NCBI RefSeq assembly: GCF_003444775.1
Contig: NZ_CP021082.1
Coordinates: 186,001-250,000 of the forward strand
Length of the DNA: 64,000 bases
Reading direction: 5' to 3'
DNA from: Deinococcus ficus
GTDB lineage: Bacteria; Deinococcota; Deinococci; Deinococcales; Deinococcaceae
Translations under genes and position numbers: made by a program
The notes under the pieces: generated by a model
Seen by the model: only the letters and a program-made list of their open reading frames with translations
Database searches by the model: none
Told to the model about the DNA's origin: nothing
Part shown: positions 59,248 through 64,000 of the stretch, one piece after another
Position numbering within the stretch: position 1 is the first letter of the stretch
Layout of the letters: the number at the start of each line of letters is the position of its first letter

Positions 59248-59310
59248 CGCAGGAACACCGTATAGGAGCTGACTTTCTGCTGCCTACTGTGCGTTTTGAA
59301 GGGTAGTCAG

Positions 59311-59319
59311 GTTCGCAAC
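59311..59319 (+). repeat. Right 9-bp target-site duplication
   Basis: GTTCGCAAC, identical and same orientation as 57200-57208. Confidence 0.8.
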
Positions 59320-59351
59320 ACCTGGAAGGGCCACGGCGGCCTTCAGTGGTC

Positions 59352-60563
59352 CTATGCCGCGCGACCTGGCTTCCTGGGGCTCAGGACTTCGGTGCACTTG
59401 AGTCTTGGGACGCTCAGGGTGGTAACTCCCCTGAGCACCCATTCCGCTGGGCCGTACTGAAAGCGGGACAACCACCTGTGGCTGAACCAGACCTGAACGG
59501 CGAACAGGGCCAGAGCGATCCCGGCGATTTCCAAGAGGCTCACCTGGCCCATCAGCTTCAGCCCGTAGCCGTGAAAGATCAGGCTGCACATCAGGGACTG
59601 CCCGAGGTAGTTGCTGAGGGCCAGCCGCCCCGCGGGCACCAACCAGTAGAGTTTCCCTGCATGGCGCGGCCAGGTCAGGGTGAACAGGGCCACGTAGGCC
59701 GCCGTGAGAAACGGGGCGGTGAAGGTGTCCAGCGCGAAGCCCAGGACCTTGACAGGTTCGGAGACGTTCAGGTGCACCGTCCCGGTGTACACCATGGCCC
59801 CCAGGACGCCGACCGGCAGCCCGAGGCGGAGCATCTTCCCGAGGACGGGCTGGGCACGCTCAAGCGATTGGAAGACGTCCAGCTTGCCGGCGGCGAAGCC
59901 CAGCAGGAAGGCAGCCAGGGCACTGACCCCCTGCAGCGCCATGAGGACCGGCCAGGTGGACCGGTACTGTCGCGCATGCTCGGCAACGACCTCACCGGGT
60001 AACCCGGTGAACCCCGTGAGGGCTTGCCGCACATGTCTGAGCTCGGCCGCGGCGTCCGTGGCGAAGGCCGTGGGCTCAGCGAACGCCAGACCGGAGAGCA
60101 CGAACCACACCAGGGCATTGACGCCCAGGAGGATCAGGGCCACGCGGGTGGCCCGGCGGGCGTCCCAGTGCTCGGCCAGGACGAGAATCACACCAAGCAG
60201 GGCGTAGATGGTCAGGATGTCTCCGTGGTACAGCAGCAGGGCGTGCAGGACGCCGATGACCGCCAGGCCCAGCAGCCGGCGCAGCATGCGGGGCCGAAAG
60301 GAGGCGCCGGCGCGAGTGGCGGCCGTCATCTGCAGGGTGAAGCTGTAACCGAAGAGAAAGGAGAACAGCAGGTAGAACTTCGTTTCGAACAGCAGGGTGA
60401 TGAGGGCATAGAGCGCCTGGTCGAGGGGGCCGCGCACGGCCGGGTCGGGCAGGCCGGTGGCGTAGTAGGGGGTGGCGAACACCAGAATGTTGACCAGCAG
60501 GATGCCCAGGAGGGCAAGCCCGCGCAGGGCGTCGATCACGTGGAGCCGGTCGGCGCCAGTCAT
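59352..60563 (-). CDS. DUF418 (YeiB-like) membrane protein
   Basis: 403 residues with about ten membrane segments. 'MTGADRLHVIDALRGLALLGILLVNILVFATPYY' is the classic YeiB/acyltransferase-like first segment, and 'AGRLALSNYLGQSLMCSLIFHGYG' the DUF418 C-terminal block. Molecular function is unknown in the family; a transport or O-acyl-transfer role is guessed from the fold. The ATG overlaps the TetR stop by 4 nt, so the two are coupled and the regulator probably controls this gene too. Confidence 0.9.
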   Translation of the reverse strand: MTGADRLHVIDALRGLALLGILLVNILVFATPYYATGLPDPAVRGPLDQALYALITLLFETKFYLLFSFLFGYSFTLQMTAATRAGASFRPRMLRRLLGLAVIGVLHALLLYHGDILTIYALLGVILVLAEHWDARRATRVALILLGVNALVWFVLSGLAFAEPTAFATDAAAELRHVRQALTGFTGLPGEVVAEHARQYRSTWPVLMALQGVSALAAFLLGFAAGKLDVFQSLERAQPVLGKMLRLGLPVGVLGAMVYTGTVHLNVSEPVKVLGFALDTFTAPFLTAAYVALFTLTWPRHAGKLYWLVPAGRLALSNYLGQSLMCSLIFHGYGLKLMGQVSLLEIAGIALALFAVQVWFSHRWLSRFQYGPAEWVLRGVTTLSVPRLKCTEVLSPRKPGRAA

Positions 60564-61150
60564 GCGGGGTCACCCAGCAGCAGGTGTACTTGAGTGGCCC
60601 AGAGGTCCGCGAATGGGACATCGAGCCCGAGGATCAGTTGGTTGCTGAGGCCGTCGAAGGTCAGGGCGAGCAGGGTAGCGGTGAGCGGAATGGAGGTTCG
60701 GGGGGCCCGGAGGTGCCCGCTCTCGACGGCCTGCGAGAGAAGCGTTTCGAAGCCCTGCGGGTAACTGAGGGTGATCTGCTGGAGCCCGTCATGGTAGCGG
60801 CCTTCCCGCAGCCCGAGGGCGAAGTACTCGTGGAGCACGCGGGAGAAGCTGGGGTTCTGGGCGAGCGCTTCGAGTGACTGAACGCCGTCCCGGATCAGTT
60901 GCGCTTCGAAGGGTTCGTCCGGGGCGGGACGACGTTTGAAGCTGGAGTCGTAGGAGGCGATGACTCTGACTTCTTCGAACAGGGCGGCGATCAGGTCGTC
61001 TTTGGTGGGGAAGTAGTAGTAGAGGGTGGGTTTGGCGATACCGACGCGCTGGGCGAGGGCGGAGAGGGCGGTCCGGTCGATGCCTTCCTCGGCGATCAGG
61101 TCGTAGGTGTGGGTGAGGATTTTTCGCAGCGTATCGGGGTTGCCTTTCAT
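60560..61150 (-). CDS. TetR-family transcriptional regulator
   Basis: 196 residues. N-terminal HTH: 'ILTHTYDLIAEEGIDRTALSALAQRVGIAKPTLYYYFPTKDDLIAAL' is textbook TetR_N, followed by an all-helical ligand domain. GGAGG sits 6 nt before the ATG. A 12 bp-arm palindrome 17 nt upstream is its likely operator (61167-61196), so the operon with DUF418 should be autorepressed. Confidence 0.95.
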   Translation of the reverse strand: MKGNPDTLRKILTHTYDLIAEEGIDRTALSALAQRVGIAKPTLYYYFPTKDDLIAALFEEVRVIASYDSSFKRRPAPDEPFEAQLIRDGVQSLEALAQNPSFSRVLHEYFALGLREGRYHDGLQQITLSYPQGFETLLSQAVESGHLRAPRTSIPLTATLLALTFDGLSNQLILGLDVPFADLWATQVHLLLGDPA

Positions 61151-61166
61151 CGGAGCCTCCAGTCAG

Positions 61167-61196
61167 CTTCATCTACCGGTCGGTCGGTAGATGAAG
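61167..61196. promoter_or_regulatory. TetR operator palindrome
   Basis: CTTCATCTACCG (61167-61178), 6 bp centre GTCGGT, CGGTAGATGAAG (61185-61196): perfect 12 bp arms. Its core CTACCGGTCGGTCGGTAG has the alternating ACCG/CGGT form bound by TetR-type repressors. Confidence 0.85.
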
Positions 61197-61383
61197 CCTA
61201 GGGGGCCAGGGCAGACCTGTCAATGCCATTTCCAGGTGCATAACGATCGAAGCTCACCTCAGGCGATCAGACCAGCACACGAGACCGCTGCCCAAACCGA
61301 CCTTCGAAAAGCCACGGGAGTATCAGCTCAGACCGGTCGCTGGAGAGGGTCAATGCGCTATCCGTGAATGCCAAACCTTCCTC

Positions 61384-62157
61384 TCAGGGACGGGCAGGGG
61401 CGTCTTCCGGGTGCGCGTCCGGTCCACTCTCGCGGCCCTGCAGGAGCGCGCGGTACTCCGCGGGTGTGAGCCCCAGCGCGGCATGAAAAGCGCGCGTGAA
61501 CGCGCTGTGATCGTAGTAGCCGCACTCCAGGGCAATCTGCCCGACCGTGTGATCGGTGGTCTGAAGCAGGCGCAGGCCCGCGTCGAGCCGCACGCGGGTC
61601 AGGAGTTGTTTCGGGGAAAGCTGACACGCCCTCTTGACCTGGCGCTGCAGGGTGGCGCGACTGACGCCCGCGGCCCGCGCGATCTCGAGCACGGACAGAG
61701 GCCGGGCGTACTCCTCCTGAATCAGACGCAGGGCACGCGCGTACCCTGCCTCACCAGCAGGCAGGGACACATCCCGCGAAATCCCGAGCAACGCGCGAAT
61801 ACGACCGCCCTCGTCCCGGAGGGGCTGCTTCGTCGTGAGACACCAGCCCTGGGCTCCAGAGGGGTAGAGGTGAAGCTCCAGGTGCTCGACGAGGCGCCCT
61901 CCCTGCAGCACGGTGCTGTCCTGAACGGCGTAGGAAAGGCTCAAGGCGCCCGGGAACACTTCCTCGACACGCTTGCCGACCAGGGCGGCCAGATCCGGGC
62001 AGTGCAGCCGCTCCAACAGGGTGGTGTTGGCATGCAGGTACCTCCGATCCGCATCCTTGATGAAAAAGACGGTATCGGGAACGTAATCGAAAACGCCGAA
62101 CAGGGTACCGGCGAACTGGTGCCACTCGGTGGGCGTGGAGGGAAGAGGAAAGTGCAT
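61384..62157 (-). CDS. PAS-AraC family transcriptional regulator
   Basis: 257 residues; the ATG at 62157 starts a PAS domain ('FDYVPDTVFFIKDADRRYLHANTTLLERLHCP', 'GWCLTTKQPLRDEGGRIRALLGISRDV'), followed by the AraC double helix-turn-helix ('LSVLEIARAAGVSRATLQRQVKRACQLSPKQLLTRVRLDAGLRLL', 'HTVGQIALECGYYDHSAFTRAFHAALGLTPAEYR'). Sensor and output are fused in one small protein with no membrane part. The open frame extends upstream to 62313 without coding character. Target genes are unknown. Confidence 0.9.
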   Translation of the reverse strand: MHFPLPSTPTEWHQFAGTLFGVFDYVPDTVFFIKDADRRYLHANTTLLERLHCPDLAALVGKRVEEVFPGALSLSYAVQDSTVLQGGRLVEHLELHLYPSGAQGWCLTTKQPLRDEGGRIRALLGISRDVSLPAGEAGYARALRLIQEEYARPLSVLEIARAAGVSRATLQRQVKRACQLSPKQLLTRVRLDAGLRLLQTTDHTVGQIALECGYYDHSAFTRAFHAALGLTPAEYRALLQGRESGPDAHPEDAPARP

Positions 62158-62908
62158 TACTGGTGGCCGCCTTGACGTCGGGGGGGGAGCCGCAGGGCAA
62201 GGGAGCGCCTCTCGAGGACAGCACTGCCACGCTTGAAACCCTGACTCTCCCCCTTCACAGGGGCCCCAGCAGGCATGATCTGCGGGCATTGGCTGCCCCG
62301 GTTCTGCCGCCACTGGTCCCCAGCAGGGACATCACACCGAAACCACGCGGAAAGCCCCCTCAGCCGGGCGTGTTTCTGTTCAGGGCGCGCGACATCAAGG
62401 AGCTGCTCCGTGGCTGGAGCGTCCGGGCGATGAACAGCACGGCATTCGGTGACTTGATCGAACCGGGAGCGGACCAGCCGCCGCTCCCGAGTGGGCCGTG
62501 AAAGCCTGACGAGGAAGGCATGACACGCCGTGTCCAGCACAACTGGAGTGAAGGACGCCATGGTATCAGCGTAGTATTGTGCATCGCCAATGTCTTGACT
62601 GGTAACGCACCGAAAATTGCCGATTCCTGCACAATCACGCACGTCTCAATCCGATGAAGGGCAGGAGAGAATCGAGTCCTACCTGACTCCACAGGGGAGG
62701 CGCACAGGCCCGCAGCCTGGTTCGCCGAGGCCCCGACCCCCATCGTGCCGGCCGCTCCGGCTCGCCTCCTCAATCCGGGATTCAGGAGAGCCAGAGCCGG
62801 CCAGCAGGCATCCTCGCACCCGAACACAGCCCCGTTCACAGCTCACCGCCAGCTTGATCAGGGCGTCCATGTTCACGGCAGGCCCGGCGTTGTCGGGGCG
62901 TGCCGGGA
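62158..62908. other. Intergenic stretch with no supported gene
   Basis: About 750 bp upstream of the PAS-AraC gene and downstream of the binding-protein gene. Minus-strand frames (for example 62360-62839) have no motifs or start signals. A small A/T-richer patch at 62560-62640 may hold the AraC-gene promoter region or a trace of an old insertion. No terminator hairpin was recognised. Confidence 0.4.
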
Positions 62909-64000
62909 TTACCGCTTCACCAGGTCTTTCCAGGCGACGGGCAGGACGGGGTTGAAGACCCAGCCGGTCACCTCACTGCGGTAGAAGCGGTACTCCCGCT
63001 CGGCGGGGATCAGGATGAACGGGGCCTGGGTGTACGCCCGCCTGGCCAGCTGCCGGTAGAGCCCGTTGCGCTGAGCTGGCGTGACGGTGCTTCGTGCCTG
63101 GTCGATGAGGCGGTCGGCGGTCGCGTCGTTCCAGTTGAGCCAGTCTCCGTAGTACCCCTTGCTGTGGTAGAAGGTGTACACGAAATTGTCGGCGTCGGCG
63201 TAGTCCGGGGACCAGCCCATCATCACGAGGGGTTCACGGCCGCGGTTGTCACTGGAGAGCAGGTCACTCCAGGGTTTGGGCTGGACGTTGATGCGGAACT
63301 TCGGGTTGATGGACTCGATGCTGCTTTTGAGCACCTCAAGTGCGGTCTGCTGAGCGGCGCTGCCGGCGCGGTAGTGCGCGGTGAGCGTGAACCCGGACGT
63401 CCAGACTTTGCCGCCCCAGGCCTTGCGGAACAACTCCGTGGCCCGTTTCGGGTCGTAGGTGGCTTTCGGGGCGCTGGGGTCGTACCCGGGGAACGTCTCG
63501 GGCAGCAGCATGGTGCGCTGGAATCCCTGGCCTTTGAGCTGATCTCGGATGTACTGCCCGTAGTTGAAGGCAGCGGTGAACGCCTGGCGGAGGGCGGCGT
63601 CTTTGAAGAAGTCAGGGGGAACGCCCTTGCCGTCCAGTTTCCCGCTGCCGAGCGCGCCGGGTTTGATCTGCTGGTTCATCAGGATCGCCCAGGCCTGCGT
63701 GCTCGGCAGGCCGTCCGTCCAGCCGACTCCGGGCCGGCCGCGCATCTGCGCTTCATCCGCGGCGCGGCCGCTGCCTTCGATCAGGTCGGCGTCGCCGCGC
63801 AGGAAGGCCTGCTGGCGTGTGGCGGGTTCAGCCACGCGCTGGCGCAGCACCTGCTTGATCGCGGGCGGGTTGCCCCAGTACCCGCTGAAGGCGGTGAACA
63901 GGTGCGTGGTGGCGTCGGCACGGACGAGCTGGTAGGGCCCGGTGCCGTTGGGTTTCCTGGACAGGGCGCTGCCTGGGGTGAGTTTGCCCACCCAGGCTTT
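62909..64000 (-). CDS. ABC transporter substrate-binding protein (SBP family 5), N-terminus outside the window
   Basis: C-terminal ~360 residues of a second family-5 binding protein, continuing past position 64000 (the frame stays open: KAWVGKLTPG...). Family features are 'RKPNGTGPYQLVRADATTHLFTAFSGYWGNPPAIKQVLRQRV', the peptide-site region 'STQAWAILMNQQ' and 'MGWSPDYADADNFVYTFYHSKGYYGDWLNWNDATADRLIDQAR'. It is only distantly similar to the binding protein at 1-1616, so a different ligand is expected. Neighbouring transporter genes, if any, lie beyond the window. Confidence 0.93.
   Translation of the reverse strand, partial: KAWVGKLTPGSALSRKPNGTGPYQLVRADATTHLFTAFSGYWGNPPAIKQVLRQRVAEPATRQQAFLRGDADLIEGSGRAADEAQMRGRPGVGWTDGLPSTQAWAILMNQQIKPGALGSGKLDGKGVPPDFFKDAALRQAFTAAFNYGQYIRDQLKGQGFQRTMLLPETFPGYDPSAPKATYDPKRATELFRKAWGGKVWTSGFTLTAHYRAGSAAQQTALEVLKSSIESINPKFRINVQPKPWSDLLSSDNRGREPLVMMGWSPDYADADNFVYTFYHSKGYYGDWLNWNDATADRLIDQARSTVTPAQRNGLYRQLARRAYTQAPFILIPAEREYRFYRSEVTGWVFNPVLPVAWKDLVKR

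Larger units (their letters stand above)
57209..59310. mobile_element. IS4-like element (2.1 kb) with GrpB-family passenger gene
   Basis: Left end CTGACTACTCCTCAAAAC (57209-57226) and right end, read on the minus strand, CTGACTACCCTTCAAAAC (59310-59293): 18 bp inverted repeats with two mismatches, flanked by 9 bp direct repeats GTTCGCAAC. Inside are a DDE transposase gene (minus strand, 58267-59247) and a GrpB-family gene (plus strand, 57601-58200). A third end-like sequence, TGACTACCCTTCAAAAC, lies at 57498-57514 and matches the right end over 17 of 17 bases, so a nested 1.8 kb unit may exist. The left 290 bp are A/T-richer than the genome. Confidence 0.85.

Noticed and set aside
62360..62839. 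Minus-strand frame between the AraC and binding-protein genes
   Set aside because: Product resembles nothing recognisable, no start signal, and other frames are equally open.

Overview
The window is high-GC DNA with the look of a Deinococcus-type genome. Several secreted proteins carry plain signal peptides or lipoboxes. Many genes have a -10 box only 5-9 nt before the start codon, the leaderless layout known in Deinococcus. The copper nitrite reductase, SulP, M29, M9 and S8 families also fit. Genus assignment is inference; no rRNA or tRNA was seen. No CRISPR array was found.

Region 1 (1-9957) is one long plus-strand operon: a family-5 substrate-binding protein (its start lies before the window), two Dpp/Opp-type permeases, a ketopantoate-reductase-like enzyme, a Gfo/Idh/MocA oxidoreductase, a DUF885 protein, an RraA-like protein, an atypical SDR and an M29 aminopeptidase. 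Most joints are ATGA overlaps or short gaps. It looks like an uptake-plus-catabolism operon for a peptide-like or amino-acid-derived substrate. No transport ATPase is present in the window.

Region 2 (9958-18400) holds an iron/siderophore binding protein between two copies of a ~90 bp interspersed repeat, a winged-helix regulator convergent with and overlapping an MFS exporter, a coiled-coil DNA-binding protein, an IS3-family element, and long gene-poor stretches.

Region 3 (18400-26920) is the most unusual part. It starts with a G/T-rich tract and a decayed repeat field. An array follows in which small orphan genes are each preceded by a copy of a ~48 bp GC-rich hairpin repeat ending at the start codon, and several are followed by a look-alike terminator hairpin. 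Two paralogous array genes each contain one in-frame TAG. The array leads to a TnpB-like RuvC nuclease gene that overlaps by 4 bp an NrS-1-type primase-polymerase gene, and the block ends in a perfectly palindromic terminator.

Region 4 (26923-44631) is mostly ordinary: a three-cupredoxin NirK with a cupin gene and a divergent Rrf2 regulator, a cholesterol-dependent-cytolysin-like secreted protein next to a BTAD/AAA/TPR regulator, a TPR-GGDEF protein, a SulP transporter, a receiver-only response regulator, a second M29 peptidase, and assorted secreted or small enzymes.

Region 5 (44757-64000) carries secreted proteins and mobile DNA: an Ig/FN3-type lipoprotein, an S8 protease lipoprotein, a tandem universal stress protein split by a stop codon, a second IS3-family element, and an M9 collagenase lipoprotein. 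It also has a 2.1 kb IS4-like element that carries a GrpB-family passenger gene and is bounded by 9 bp direct repeats. The window closes with a TetR/DUF418 pair with a clear palindromic operator, a PAS-AraC regulator, and a second family-5 binding protein that runs off the end.
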